Source: HK1 sp965221725 (GTDB taxonomy: Bacteria > Pseudomonadota > Gammaproteobacteria > HK1). Taken from it: 64,000 nucleotides of DNA. Shown here piece by piece: positions 27,601 to 35,943 of this stretch. Position 1 is the first letter of the stretch; every line of letters starts with the position of its first letter. Location: positions 2,914,001-2,978,000 of the forward strand of contig OZ244909.1 of NCBI GenBank assembly GCA_965221725.1, given 5' to 3'. The position numbers and the translations under genes are program-made. The notes below the pieces were generated by a model. That model ran no database searches. It was not told where the DNA came from and was given only the letters and a program-made list of their open reading frames with translations.

Positions 27601-28733
27601 CGCTGGCCACTGTCGTGCAAAAGCGGGCCGAAGCCGCGACCCGCGCCGCGATCTCCGCCCTGCCGGACGGGCGCTACGAGCACCGGGTGGAGGCGGACGG
27701 GCTCGACTCGCACCTGACCTTCCCGATCCGGATCACCATCGAGGGCGACGAGATCGAGGTCGACTTCGAGGGCGCACCGCCGCAGATGGACCGCGGCGGC
27801 AGCAACTGCACCCTGACCTATACCAAGGCCCACGCCACCTACCCGCTCAAGTGCATCCTCACCCCGGAGGTGCCCGGCAACGCGGGGTGCTACCGGGCGA
27901 TGCGGGTCACCGCGCCGGAGCGCAGCATCATGAACTGCGACCGGCCGCTCGCGGTGAACATGCGGGTGCGCACCGGCTGGTACATCGCGCCCGACGTGTT
28001 CGGGGCGCTGGCGAAGGCGGCGCCGGGGCGGGTGCAGGCATTCACCGGCCTGCCGTCGAGCGCGCTGTTCTACGGCGTCGGCCCCGACGGGCTCTTCTAC
28101 AGCGACCACCTGTTCCAGGGCGGCGGTCAGGGGGGCTCGGAGCACGGCGACGGCCATTCGGCCCTGCTCTACCCGACGAGCGCCGCCAACACCTCGGTGG
28201 AGCTGTTCGAAACCCGGGTGCCGGCCCTGGTGCTGGAAAAGGCGTTCGTCGCCGACAGCGGCGGCCCGGGCCGGCAACGCGGCGGACTGGGCCAGGTGAT
28301 CTCGGCCCGCAAGCTCGCCGACGACGGCAAGCCCTGCCAGGTCGGGCTCTATCCGATGGGGGTGCTGCGGCCGGTCCCGGGGCTCTTCGGCGGCCGACCG
28401 GGCGGGCGCGCGAGCGGCAGGGTCAGCCGGCCCGGTGGCGAGGGGCACGATGTCGGGGTGGGGGCGCTGTCGGTGCTGGAGACGCCCGATGAGTACGCGG
28501 AGCTTCGGGTCGCCGGCGGCTCCGGGTTCGGCGACCCGCTGGAACGCCCCTTCGAAGCGGTGCAGCGCGACCTCGACGCGGGCTACGTCACCGCCGAGGG
28601 CGCTCGCCGCGACTACGGCTGCGTGGTCGGTGAGGGCGGGACGATCGACCGCGCGGCGAGCGAACGGTTGCGCAAGGATCGCAGCGCGCGAACCCCGGCG
28701 AAGGCGCCGGCCGAGGAGACGGCGGCCGAATGA
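24627..28733 (+). CDS. Fused hydantoinase/5-oxoprolinase (HyuA-HyuB)
   Basis: A 1,368-residue ATP-dependent amidohydrolase combining both subunits of the N-methylhydantoinase/5-oxoprolinase family. The HyuA part has the ATP-grasp-like motif RIGIDVGGTFTDFILADE near residue 10 and a second phosphate motif AFDMGGTTAKASLIQ near 295. The HyuB part starts at about residue 787 (DPIGLEILWSRMINIAEECW) with the conserved VTNDPWLCAGHLFD. An Ala/His/Asp/Asn-rich insertion (about residues 631-675), unusual for the family, lies near the HyuA end. The neighbouring peptide-type importer suggests that the substrate is imported; it could be 5-oxoproline, a hydantoin or a related cyclic amide. Confidence 0.9.
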   Translation: MARESFGDRFRIGIDVGGTFTDFILADETGGRLHLHKCLTTPEDPSIAALAGLADLLAAAGVGLAQVGHIVHGTTLVTNAIIERRGARIGLLTTRGFRDILEMGTEQRYDIHDLFLTFPEPLASRRDRREIAERVSRDGAVLEAIDADAVRREVRDLVDDGVEALAVCFLHAYRNPAHEQLVRDLVRSEFPDLPVSISSDVHPQINEYERSSTTAANACVQPLMSAYVRRLDRALRERGFRGRFHLIQSSGGLTAPETAEALPIRFLESGPAGGAQASALAGRAIGHTDLLAFDMGGTTAKASLIQDGEPDIAPMLEAARVRRFRKGSGLPVHAPVIDMMEIGAGGGSIAWVDDLGLLKVGPESAGAEPGPACYGQGGARPTVTDANLLLGYLDPGYFLGGRMALDPAAAESAMERLATRLGLSVAEAAWGVYDLVSENMAGAARVHIVEKGRDPRRYAMVAMGGAGPLHAARVARKLGVREVVVPPASGAASALGFLVSPVAYELSRSAPMRLANPDFAGIGALLRALETEGRAHLAAAGVEEGVSVQRLADMRLRGQMHQISVPLPAEPLSAGNLPAVVEAFTAEYQRRYTHLYEGAEIEVLNWRVVCTGPTPTLSARLAGIGADGDAARSDHAARAAHNGRTARHDGAESAGHAARNDPAARAAHAAGNDHGGRKYPAEVVDPIDPAEAGSLALKGHRRAWVPEREAFVEVPVHDRYAMRAGAVVEGPAIVEEREATTIVPDACTLTVDESLNLRLSLAEASPPRVIVGADTAPTEAVARIEADPIGLEILWSRMINIAEECWQTVIRTAFSLIIGEAQDFACEILDAEGRQIVHSPRAMPVFNLTLPIAVKAMIERHPPPTLEPGDVLVTNDPWLCAGHLFDIAIAVPVFRAGRVVAFCGVVGHVTDIGGTKDSLAAREIYEEGFQIPPMKLFRAGKPNEDLFTLLAENVRRPDQVLGDVHALVAAGLTGAERIGDFMEEYGMHDLEALATVVQKRAEAATRAAISALPDGRYEHRVEADGLDSHLTFPIRITIEGDEIEVDFEGAPPQMDRGGSNCTLTYTKAHATYPLKCILTPEVPGNAGCYRAMRVTAPERSIMNCDRPLAVNMRVRTGWYIAPDVFGALAKAAPGRVQAFTGLPSSALFYGVGPDGLFYSDHLFQGGGQGGSEHGDGHSALLYPTSAANTSVELFETRVPALVLEKAFVADSGGPGRQRGGLGQVISARKLADDGKPCQVGLYPMGVLRPVPGLFGGRPGGRASGRVSRPGGEGHDVGVGALSVLETPDEYAELRVAGGSGFGDPLERPFEAVQRDLDAGYVTAEGARRDYGCVVGEGGTIDRAASERLRKDRSARTPAKAPAEETAAE

Positions 28734-28939
28734 CGAGCGGAGGCCGGGAGGAGAGCGGTCCGGCGAGAAGTTGGCGAGCACTGACCGGCTTGCGAAGGGG
28801 GAATGGGCGGCGTCTAATCCGGAATCGAAACCTTCGCCTGCGGATGGCTCGCGGATGACCTCCGGATGACCCGGGGCCGGCGATCCGGGGCCGAAGACGA
28901 TGCCAGCCGGACCAGTCCGAACCCAGGAGGGAGATCATC

Positions 28940-30523
28940 ATGAGACGCAGATTCAACGCCGCCAACGTTGCCGTGGTGGCGGCGGCCATTGTGGCGGCCA
29001 CCAGTGCGGGGCTCGGCCCCGCCGACGCCTTCGAGCGCCGCGACGGCCAGAAGATCCTGGTCACCGCGCAGCGCCAGGCGGTGCCGATCATGGATCCGAG
29101 CATCAAGTACGACGCCTCGATCCGCACCATGCAGCAGGCGATGTACGACGCGCTGCTGAAGTATGTCGATACCCCGCCCCGGGTGGTGCCGTGGCTCGCC
29201 GAACGCTACGATGTGAGCGAGGACGGACTCACCTACACCTTCCACCTCGTGAAGAATGCGAAGTTCCACAACGGTGACCCGGTGGACGCGGAGGCGGTGC
29301 GGTGGTCGTTCGAGCGCACCCTGAAGCTCGGCAAGGGGCCGGCCTGGATGCTGAACGCATTCCTCAGGGCCGAGAACATCTCGGCCCCCGACCCCCATAC
29401 GGTCGTGTTCACCCTCGATCGTCCCTATGCCCCGTTCACCTCCTTCCTCCCCTGGTGGTTCGTGATGAACCCGAAGCAGGTCATGGCCAACGAGGTGGAC
29501 GGCGACATGGGTCAGAAGTGGCTCATCGACAACGAGGCCGGCTCCGGTCCGTTCAAGCTCCGGCGGGTCGAGCCCGGCACCCTGTACGAGCTGGAGCGAG
29601 TCCAGGACTACTGGAAGGGCCACCAGGGCGAACTCGGCGGAATCATCTACAAGCTGATCCGTGAATCCGCCGCCCAGCGCGCCGCCCTCATCAAGGGCGA
29701 GGCGGATCTCGTGACCGGCCTCAGCCCCGACGAGTTCGACGCACTTGCCGACATGGACGGCATGGTGACTTCCACCGAGCCGGCCCTGACCGCGTTCGGC
29801 ATCAAGTTCAACACCCAGGGCGAGAAGACCTCGGACGTGAACCTGCGCAAGGCTGTCGCCTACGCCTTCGACTACGACGCCCTCATCGCCATCTACAACG
29901 GGCGCGCGGTGCTCCAGACGAGCCCCTTCAGCGACGCCATCAAGGGCAAGATCACGGTGGAGAACATCCCGCGGCGCGATCTCGCGAAGGCGAAGGCGTA
30001 CCTCGCGAAGTCGCGGTACCCGGACGGCGTGGAACTCGAATACGTCTACGTGCAGGGGCTCGAGGAGGAGCGCCTGATGGGCCTCGTGCTCATCGACAAC
30101 CTCAAGGAGCTGAACATCACCGTCAACATGGTGCCGCTCACCTGGGCGAACATGGTGGCGCGCGGCTCCAAGGTCGAGACCTCGCCGGACATGATGGCGA
30201 TCTTCGCGACCCCGGTGTCCACCGACCCGGACGCGGTGGCCATCCAGTACCACCCGTCGAGCCACGGCCGTTACTACGGCACCCACTACTACGACAACCC
30301 GGAAGTCACGAAGCTCATCGAGGAGGCGCGCTTCACCGGCGACTGGGAGAAGCGGGCGCCGCTCTACGCGAAGATCCAGCAGATGATCGTCGATGACCAG
30401 CCGGAGATCTTCGGCATGATGCGCGAGCGCCGCATCGTCTACCGGGACTGGGTCAGGGGCTTCGAGTACAGCCCGGTCCGGATGACCGAGGAAGTCGACT
30501 TCTATCCGTTGTATATCGAGTAA
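28940..30523 (+). CDS. Peptide-type ABC transporter substrate-binding protein (SBP family 5)
   Basis: A 527-residue periplasmic binding protein of the DppA/OppA class. A signal peptide covers about 30 residues (VAVVAAAIVAATSAGLGPA before the cut). Family marks are LAERYDVSEDGLTYTFHLV and KNAKFHNGDPVDAEAVRWSF. AGGAGG precedes the ATG. It lies between the hydantoinase and two permease genes and should deliver the substrate of that enzyme. ATPase genes are not adjacent; dppD/F-type genes are at 54.8 kb. Confidence 0.92.
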   Translation: MRRRFNAANVAVVAAAIVAATSAGLGPADAFERRDGQKILVTAQRQAVPIMDPSIKYDASIRTMQQAMYDALLKYVDTPPRVVPWLAERYDVSEDGLTYTFHLVKNAKFHNGDPVDAEAVRWSFERTLKLGKGPAWMLNAFLRAENISAPDPHTVVFTLDRPYAPFTSFLPWWFVMNPKQVMANEVDGDMGQKWLIDNEAGSGPFKLRRVEPGTLYELERVQDYWKGHQGELGGIIYKLIRESAAQRAALIKGEADLVTGLSPDEFDALADMDGMVTSTEPALTAFGIKFNTQGEKTSDVNLRKAVAYAFDYDALIAIYNGRAVLQTSPFSDAIKGKITVENIPRRDLAKAKAYLAKSRYPDGVELEYVYVQGLEEERLMGLVLIDNLKELNITVNMVPLTWANMVARGSKVETSPDMMAIFATPVSTDPDAVAIQYHPSSHGRYYGTHYYDNPEVTKLIEEARFTGDWEKRAPLYAKIQQMIVDDQPEIFGMMRERRIVYRDWVRGFEYSPVRMTEEVDFYPLYIE

Positions 30524-30650
30524 TCGCTCCGGCTCCGGCGCCACGGTGGGTGAAAGCACGCCGCCGTGCGCGCCGGGGCGCGTTCCCGCGCGGAGCACTC
30601 TCGCCGGTGCCGTCGATGGTTCGGGGCGAGACCGGAGATCGGATCCGATC

Positions 30651-31661
30651 ATGATCCGGTTCGCGGCGAAGCGCGGCCTGCTGGTGGCCCTGATGCTGGT
30701 GGGGCTGCTGGCCATCACCTTCACGATTTCCCACATCGCCCCCGCGGACCCCGCGGCGCTCGCGGCCGGACCGGACGCGACGCTGGAGATGATCGAGCTG
30801 TACCGGGTCGAGCATGGACTGGACCGGCCGCTGTACGTGCAGTTCGGGATCTACCTGCGGGACCTCGTGACCGGCGACTGGGGCCGGTCCATCCATACCA
30901 CCCGCCCCGTCCGGGACGACCTGGTGAGGTACTTCCCCAACACGTTCGAGCTGGTGGTGTTCTCGATCGCGATCGCCATCGTGCTCGGCGTGCCGCTCGG
31001 GGTTCTGGCCGCAGTGCGCCAGAACCGGCCCATCGACCACGTCATCCGGGTGATTACGGTTTCCGGGGTCGCCATGCCGATGTTCTGGCTCGGCCTGATG
31101 GCCCAGCTTTTCTTCGCCCTGCAGCTCGGGTGGTTCCCGCTCGGGGGGCGGATCGAGATGATGACCGACCCGCCGGAGCCGATCACCCATCTCCTGCTGG
31201 TCGACACCCTGCTGCGCGGCCAGTTCGGCACCTTCGCCGAAGGGCTCCACCACATCGTGCTGCCGGCGGTGGCGCTGTGCTTCCCCGCGCTCGCCTCCAT
31301 CATCCGCGTGAACCGGGCGGAGATGCTGGAGACGCTCAAGCAGGACTACATCGTCAACGCCCGCGCGCAGGGGCTCTCCATGTTCCGCATCGTCGCGCTC
31401 TACGCGCTGCGCAACGCCATGCTGCCGACCATGGCGATGATCGGGCTGCGCTTCGGGTGGATGCTGGGCGGCACGGTGCTGGTGGAGGCGGTGTTCGACT
31501 GGCCGGGCATCGGGCTGTATGCGGTGCAGGCGGCCATCAGCTCGGACTTCGAGCCGATCATGGGGGCGACCATCGTGCTCGGTTTCTTCTTCATGATGAC
31601 CAACTTCGCGATCGACGTGATCTACGGAATGCTCGACCCGCGGGTGCGGCGGCAAGTATGA
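30651..31661 (+). CDS. Peptide-type ABC transporter permease (DppB-like)
   Basis: A 336-residue inner-membrane permease with about six hydrophobic segments. The N-terminal GLDRPLYVQFGIYLRDLVTG and the EAA-loop segment IVNARAQGLSMFRIVALYAL are characteristic of DppB/OppB. The ATG at 30651 was chosen because the first membrane helix follows directly; the open frame upstream lacks homology. It pairs with the DppC-like permease 13 nt downstream. Confidence 0.93.
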   Translation: MIRFAAKRGLLVALMLVGLLAITFTISHIAPADPAALAAGPDATLEMIELYRVEHGLDRPLYVQFGIYLRDLVTGDWGRSIHTTRPVRDDLVRYFPNTFELVVFSIAIAIVLGVPLGVLAAVRQNRPIDHVIRVITVSGVAMPMFWLGLMAQLFFALQLGWFPLGGRIEMMTDPPEPITHLLLVDTLLRGQFGTFAEGLHHIVLPAVALCFPALASIIRVNRAEMLETLKQDYIVNARAQGLSMFRIVALYALRNAMLPTMAMIGLRFGWMLGGTVLVEAVFDWPGIGLYAVQAAISSDFEPIMGATIVLGFFFMMTNFAIDVIYGMLDPRVRRQV

Positions 31662-31674
31662 GAGCGATGGTGAC

Positions 31675-32589
31675 ATGACTGATCGCGCGGCGACCGCCGC
31701 GTCGGAACGGCCCGGCTGGCGGGAGCGCCACGCGGCGACGCTCCGGCTGTTCCGGCTCTACGGGCGGACCTTCGCCCGCAACGGGTCGGCGATGCTCGGG
31801 CTCGGCATCGTGACCGCGTTCCTGCTGACCGCCGCGGTCGGCCCGTGGTTCGTGCCGTTTCCGGAGGACGCGGCGGGGGCGGTGCACATCGAGCGCAAGC
31901 TCCAGCCGCCCGATGCGGTGCACTGGTTCGGCACCGACGAGGTGGGCAACGACATCTTCACCCGGGTGATCGTCGGGGCGCGGGTGACGCTGCAGATCGC
32001 GCTCATCGTCACCGGCGTCGCGATGCTCATCGGGGTGCCGCTCGGGATGATCGCGGGGTACGTCGGGGGCTGGGTGCAGGAGGTCATAATGCGGGTGACC
32101 GACGTGTTCCTGTCGGTGCCCGGCCTCATCCTCGCCATCGCGATCGTGGGCGCACTCGGGCCCGGCATCGTCAACGCCATGCTCGCGCTGTCGCTCGTGT
32201 GGTGGCCGGGGTACGTGCGCCTGGTGCAGGCCAAGACCCTCTCGCTCAAGAACGAGGTCTACGTGGAGGCGGCGCACTCCATGGGCGCGAGCCGGTTGCG
32301 GGTGGTCTTCGTCCACATCCTGCCGAACTGCACCTCGCCGATCATCGTCAAGGCGAGCATGGACATGGGAATGGCCATCCTCGGGGCGGCGAGCCTCGGG
32401 TTCCTCGGGCTCGGCGCGCAGCCGCCCTTCCCGGAGTGGGGTGCGATGATCAGCGTGGCCCGCACCTACCTGCCGGACTGGTGGTGGTATTCCTTCTTCC
32501 CCGGACTCGCGATCTGCCTCACCGTGCTCGGCTTCAACCTGCTGGGGGACGGACTTCGCGACATCCTCGACCCGCAGCACCGCGAGTGA
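31675..32589 (+). CDS. Peptide-type ABC transporter permease (DppC-like)
   Basis: A 304-residue permease. The N-terminal OppC-type segment is followed by HWFGTDEVGNDIFTRVIVGA, the hallmark of DppC proteins, and the EAA loop YVEAAHSMGASRLRVVFVHI couples to the ATPases. It is the last gene of the hyu-SBP-permease group. About 200 nt after its stop begins the IS mosaic, exactly where dppD and dppF would be expected in a canonical operon. Confidence 0.93.
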   Translation: MTDRAATAASERPGWRERHAATLRLFRLYGRTFARNGSAMLGLGIVTAFLLTAAVGPWFVPFPEDAAGAVHIERKLQPPDAVHWFGTDEVGNDIFTRVIVGARVTLQIALIVTGVAMLIGVPLGMIAGYVGGWVQEVIMRVTDVFLSVPGLILAIAIVGALGPGIVNAMLALSLVWWPGYVRLVQAKTLSLKNEVYVEAAHSMGASRLRVVFVHILPNCTSPIIVKASMDMGMAILGAASLGFLGLGAQPPFPEWGAMISVARTYLPDWWWYSFFPGLAICLTVLGFNLLGDGLRDILDPQHRE

Positions 32590-32832
32590 GGGTTGACTCC
32601 CGGGGCGGCGTGCCCCCGGCGTGTCACGCACCGCGCCTGCTTCGAGGCTCGAACCCGTCGGATCCGCAGTGCCATGGTCGGCTCCCGCTGATCCCCGAAT
32701 CGTCCCCGCCCGGGCTCGTTTCCAACCGCACAGGGCGCATGACAGGGCGACAAGGCGAATGACAAGGCGACCGATGACGGGGTGACCGGTGTCGGGAGTG
32801 GTGTCAACGCAAAGCAGAGATGTCCCCTTTGG

Positions 32833-33481
32833 CCAGCCTTCGGGTTCCGCCGTTCCAGCGCCTGGGCGGCGATACCGTCACCCTGCCTGCGGCGCCCGGC
32901 GAGGCGCGCCTCGTCACCGCACGGGCAGGGCAGGTGCGGCCCCTGCTCGTCGCAATGGTCGGCATTGAGCTTTCCGGCGACGGCCTGTCCGATGAGCTGT
33001 AACGCCACGCGCCGGGCTTCGGTCTCGATGGCCTGGAAATCGTCGAGCACGCCATCGCCGATCAGGGTTGCGACTTCGGCGGCGATCTCGCGGTGGACCT
33101 CGGTCTCGAGCGCCGCGACGAGATCTTTTTTTGGGCGGCCTTGACAGTGTGGAGCTGCACGTCGCACAGGCGGGTGCTGACCTCGAACAGCTCGCGGGTG
33201 AGGGCCCGAGCGCGCCGATACTCGGCAATCTGCGCCTGGGTCTGCTCGACGGCCTCGACGGGGATGATGCGGGTCTGGGTCTTGCCCTCGACGGTCCAGG
33301 TCAACGACCAGCTCGGCCCGTGCCCGGGGTCGCCTTCGGCGGCGCAGTGGCAGGTGGGTTTGCCGCACTTTCGGAAGCGCGGTGTCAGCGAGCCCGGGCG
33401 CAGGTCGTCGAGGGAGGCGAGTTGGTCCTGGATCTGGCGGCGTCTACGATTGAGTTCGGTCAGTTCGGGGAGTGGTGTCAT
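32833..33481 (-). pseudogene. ISKra4-type DUF6788 protein plus start of transposase, joined by a -1 slippery site
   Basis: From the ATG at 33481 the frame encodes a DUF6788-type protein with the cysteine cluster FRKCGKPTCHCAAEGDPGHG and TRIIPVEAVEQTQAQIAEYR. In phase with that frame is the heptamer A-AAA-AAG (33126-33132, read on the minus strand). Slipping back one base continues as KKDLVAALETEVHREIAAEV and then LNADHCDEQGPHLPCP, the N-terminal region of ISKra4-family transposases. The transposase is truncated near 32833 at the end of the outer element, so the copy is dead. Confidence 0.7.
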
Positions 33482-33601
33482 CGGGGAGTCTCCATACTGA
33501 CAGCGCAATATGCTGTCAGAACAATACCTGAAACCCCCTGAAAAACCTACACTTCATCCACATCCCACAATCCCGGCGTGCACCCCGATCACCAATGCGG
33601 C

Positions 33602-35104
33602 TGTTGGCAACAAATAGAACTGTCCGGTTTTGTAGCACAAGGGTTGTCCGGTTTGTCTTGTCTGGATCGGTGGTTGTTGGTTCTGTGGAGCTTGTGGGCG
33701 AGAGGCGCGAGAGTGTGGGCAGGCGGTGGGCGACGCGTCGGCGTCGTCCACGGGCTGTCCACACGGCCCGCAGGGTGCGCGCCGGTCCGCAAGGACTCCG
33801 TCCGCAAATCCACCGGACTTCTCACCGCGCCGCCGCGCGGCGGGCGCCACGCGCGGGCTGCGCAGCCGAGGTGTCGGCCACCGGGGCGCCATCGGGCTCG
33901 TACTCGGCGAGCTTGCGCGGCCCGTGGAACACCGCCAGGCGCCCATCGGGGTAACGGTGGACTCGCACTCGCGCCTTGACGAAGTGATAGCGGTGCGCGT
34001 GGGCCGGAATCTGCAACCGCTTGCGCTCGAAGCTCACGCAGTTGTCGCGCCCGACGGTGCGCTCGTGGTGCTCGCACACGATGTCGGCGAGCCCCGGGCC
34101 GATGAAGGGCACGAACGCGCTGCCGGGCTCGGCCGCGGGCACCGTGAACTCCTCGTTGAACGCCGCGCGGTCGTGCTCGGCCACATAGCGGTTCGCCTCG
34201 GCCATCGTGGTGATGCCCTGAGCGGCGAGCTCCCTGGGCAGGCGCTCCTGATGGGTGGCGAACATGCGCTCGCACCGTCCGCGCGCTTCGGGCGAGTAGG
34301 CGGGAATCATCTCCACGCCGAGCTGTCGCATCGCCCGTGCGAACTGGGTGGGGTGGTCCCGGTCGACCTTGCCCCCGGCCTCGGGGGTGTGCCAGTAGTG
34401 TGAGCCGCGGTCGGTGTACAGGCTCGATGGCAGCCCCCGCTGCTCGATGACCTCGGTCATGGCCTGGAAGCTCGACGCGGTGCCTTCCTCGGCCACGAAG
34501 CACATCGCGTAGTGCTGCGATGTCGCATCGTCAACGGTGATGATGAGGTCCCAAGACTGGCCGGGCACCCGCCGGTGGGTTGACCCGTCCTGATGGAGCA
34601 TCATCCCCTCAAGCGGCGCGCGCTCACGGCGCCGCCGGTGCTTGCCGCGCGCCGGCGCCCTGGCCACCAGCCCCGCGCGCTGCAACGTGTGCTTCACCCA
34701 GGTGTCGCTGCGCCCGCCCCCGTGCCGGCGCCGGTAGAAGCGGTAGAAGTGCGCGACGTTCCACCCGTCGTAGCGCTCCCGATACAGCGCCTCGGTGCGC
34801 ACCACCTCGTCGACCGGCGCGCGCCGGGCCGAGACCTGGCCCAGGCGCTTGTCCACCAGCCCCTCGAGCCCCTCATCCTCGTAGCGCTCCACGTAGCGCC
34901 GGAACGTGCGCTCGCACACCCCCAGCAGCCGAGCCGCCTCCTCCTGCGTCAGGCGCCGCTCGCGCCACCCCCCGTAGGCTTCGTTGAATCGCATCCGCCG
35001 GATCTCCTGCAGCAACTGTGTCCTGGTCATGGGGCACCTCCTCGGTGCCCATCAAACCGGACAACTCATGTGCTACTACACCGGACAGACTATTTGCTCC
35101 TGAC
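33602..35104 (-). mobile_element. ISNCY-type insertion sequence A, complete
   Basis: A 1,503-bp element with about 50-bp imperfect inverted repeats. Both ends, read inward, share CAAATAG, CTGTCCGGT, GTAGCACA and GTTGTCCGGTTT in the same order (33602-33654 and the complement of 35053-35104). It contains one transposase gene with an intact frame. Confidence 0.85.
33822..35030 (-). CDS. ISNCY-family transposase
   Basis: A 402-residue transposase with an N-terminal helix-turn-helix (RLTQEEAARLLGVCERTFRR) and an integrase-type catalytic core. The core aspartates are MMLHQDGSTHRRVPG with LIITVDDATSQHYAM, then SLYTDRGSHYW, and the glutamate in SPEARGRCERMFATHQERLP. The frame is intact. A Pro/Ala/Arg-rich tail ends the protein. 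The family name is assigned from motif similarity. Confidence 0.88.
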   Translation of the reverse strand: MTRTQLLQEIRRMRFNEAYGGWRERRLTQEEAARLLGVCERTFRRYVERYEDEGLEGLVDKRLGQVSARRAPVDEVVRTEALYRERYDGWNVAHFYRFYRRRHGGGRSDTWVKHTLQRAGLVARAPARGKHRRRRERAPLEGMMLHQDGSTHRRVPGQSWDLIITVDDATSQHYAMCFVAEEGTASSFQAMTEVIEQRGLPSSLYTDRGSHYWHTPEAGGKVDRDHPTQFARAMRQLGVEMIPAYSPEARGRCERMFATHQERLPRELAAQGITTMAEANRYVAEHDRAAFNEEFTVPAAEPGSAFVPFIGPGLADIVCEHHERTVGRDNCVSFERKRLQIPAHAHRYHFVKARVRVHRYPDGRLAVFHGPRKLAEYEPDGAPVADTSAAQPARGARRAAAR

Positions 35105-35132
35105 ACTGAGCCGGTACAGCGACTTTGCGCTA

Positions 35133-35166
35133 ACACATTCATGTGATAGCATTCACATGAGTGTGT
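35133..35166. promoter_or_regulatory. 14-bp inverted repeat upstream of the poly-C gene
   Basis: ACACATTCATGTGA (35133-35146) and TCACATGAGTGTGT (35153-35166) are complementary at 13 of 14 positions around a 6-nt spacer. It lies directly before the AAGGAGG ribosome site at 35171-35177. It looks like the operator of a dimeric regulator. Just left of it TTTGCGCTAACA (35124-35135) repeats the terminal sequence of the outer mosaic element. Confidence 0.6.
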
Positions 35167-35185
35167 TCACAAGGAGGCGTTGAAC

Positions 35186-35323
35186 ATGCTGGCCTTAGGA
35201 ACTAGCACGGATTGCCGGAATCGGCGGCTGGGCCGGCCCGTGAAACGTCAAACGACAGCAAGACACCACTACTTGGAGGAGTCATGTATATTAAATCCCC
35301 CCCCCCCCCTTCAAAAAAACTAG
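35186..35323 (+). CDS. Short frame overlapping the start of the poly-C gene
   Basis: A 45-residue frame from ATG 35186, preceded by a very strong AAGGAGG site 9 nt upstream. It begins MLALGTSTDCRNRRLG, is basic, and runs through the 13-C tract in a different frame from the secreted-protein gene, ending at TAG 35321-35323. If the tract had 11 or 14 C, this frame would join the secreted-protein frame and give an N-terminally extended product without the ATG at 35284. It may be a leader or an alternative start in a slipping gene. Confidence 0.4.
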   Translation: MLALGTSTDCRNRRLGRPVKRQTTARHHYLEESCILNPPPPLQKN

Positions 35324-35943
35324 CGCTACTTGCAGCAACCGCACTGCTATCCGCCACCCAGCTAGCATTAGCAGCACCTGGAGTATCTCTGGGCACAAAG
35401 CAATCCAACATGGGCGGAAGTGAGCTCACCCTTCAACTGACCTGCGGTACGAAAGGATATCTCGCCACAGGGGTTGGAGCTAGCCATGAGACCTATCTGG
35501 GGCAGCGACAGCGTAGTGACGGCTCCAACACGACTCCGTTGGAGTCCGGGCTCGTCAATCTTGCGTCCACGTACTTCTACGTCCGAGGGACAGGTATCGG
35601 AAGAGCATCGGATGACGGTAATTTCTCGCCCCTTCCAGAAAATCATCCCGGCCGTGCCTGGGGCGCAAAGAGATGGGGAGATTTATGGGGTGCCGTTATG
35701 CAGCCTCGTTACGAGGTTGACATTGAGTTGACCGCCACTCCACAGCCGGACCCTCCGGTGTATTTCGTAACTAACAACACTAGCGGTATTCCAGTCGAGA
35801 GCAAGACTATGACCGTTCAGCGCAGGTATGACACCCCATACACAGCGCAAAACGTGAGCTTGGTGCGTTACTGCGATCTCGATTCCAAAGAAACGATCAG
35901 TGTCACCATCAATGGAAGGATCGCAGGCAAAAGGCCATTGTGA
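35284..35943 (+). CDS. Putative secreted protein with 13-C tract in the signal peptide
   Basis: A 219-residue protein of unknown family. The ATG follows TTGGAGGAGT. The N-terminus is MYIKSPPPPSKK, with the prolines encoded by 13 C (35297-35309), then a hydrophobic signal core LALLAATALLSATQLALA with likely cleavage after Ala-Ala. The mature part (about 185 residues) has two cysteines, no membrane helix and the segments GSELTLQLTCGTKGYLATGV and NVSLVRYCDLDSKETISVTI. Base composition is clearly less GC-rich than the chromosomal neighbours, suggesting acquisition. With 13 C the frame is open from the start codon to the end (ON). Confidence 0.6.
   Translation: MYIKSPPPPSKKLALLAATALLSATQLALAAPGVSLGTKQSNMGGSELTLQLTCGTKGYLATGVGASHETYLGQRQRSDGSNTTPLESGLVNLASTYFYVRGTGIGRASDDGNFSPLPENHPGRAWGAKRWGDLWGAVMQPRYEVDIELTATPQPDPPVYFVTNNTSGIPVESKTMTVQRRYDTPYTAQNVSLVRYCDLDSKETISVTINGRIAGKRPL
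35297..35309. repeat. Homopolymer of 13 C in the signal-peptide codons
   Basis: Thirteen uninterrupted C located 13 nt after the start codon of the secreted-protein gene, followed shortly by a run of seven A (35313-35319). Loss or gain of one C would put the signal peptide and mature protein out of frame with that start, the usual arrangement of a contingency gene. Confidence 0.85.
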
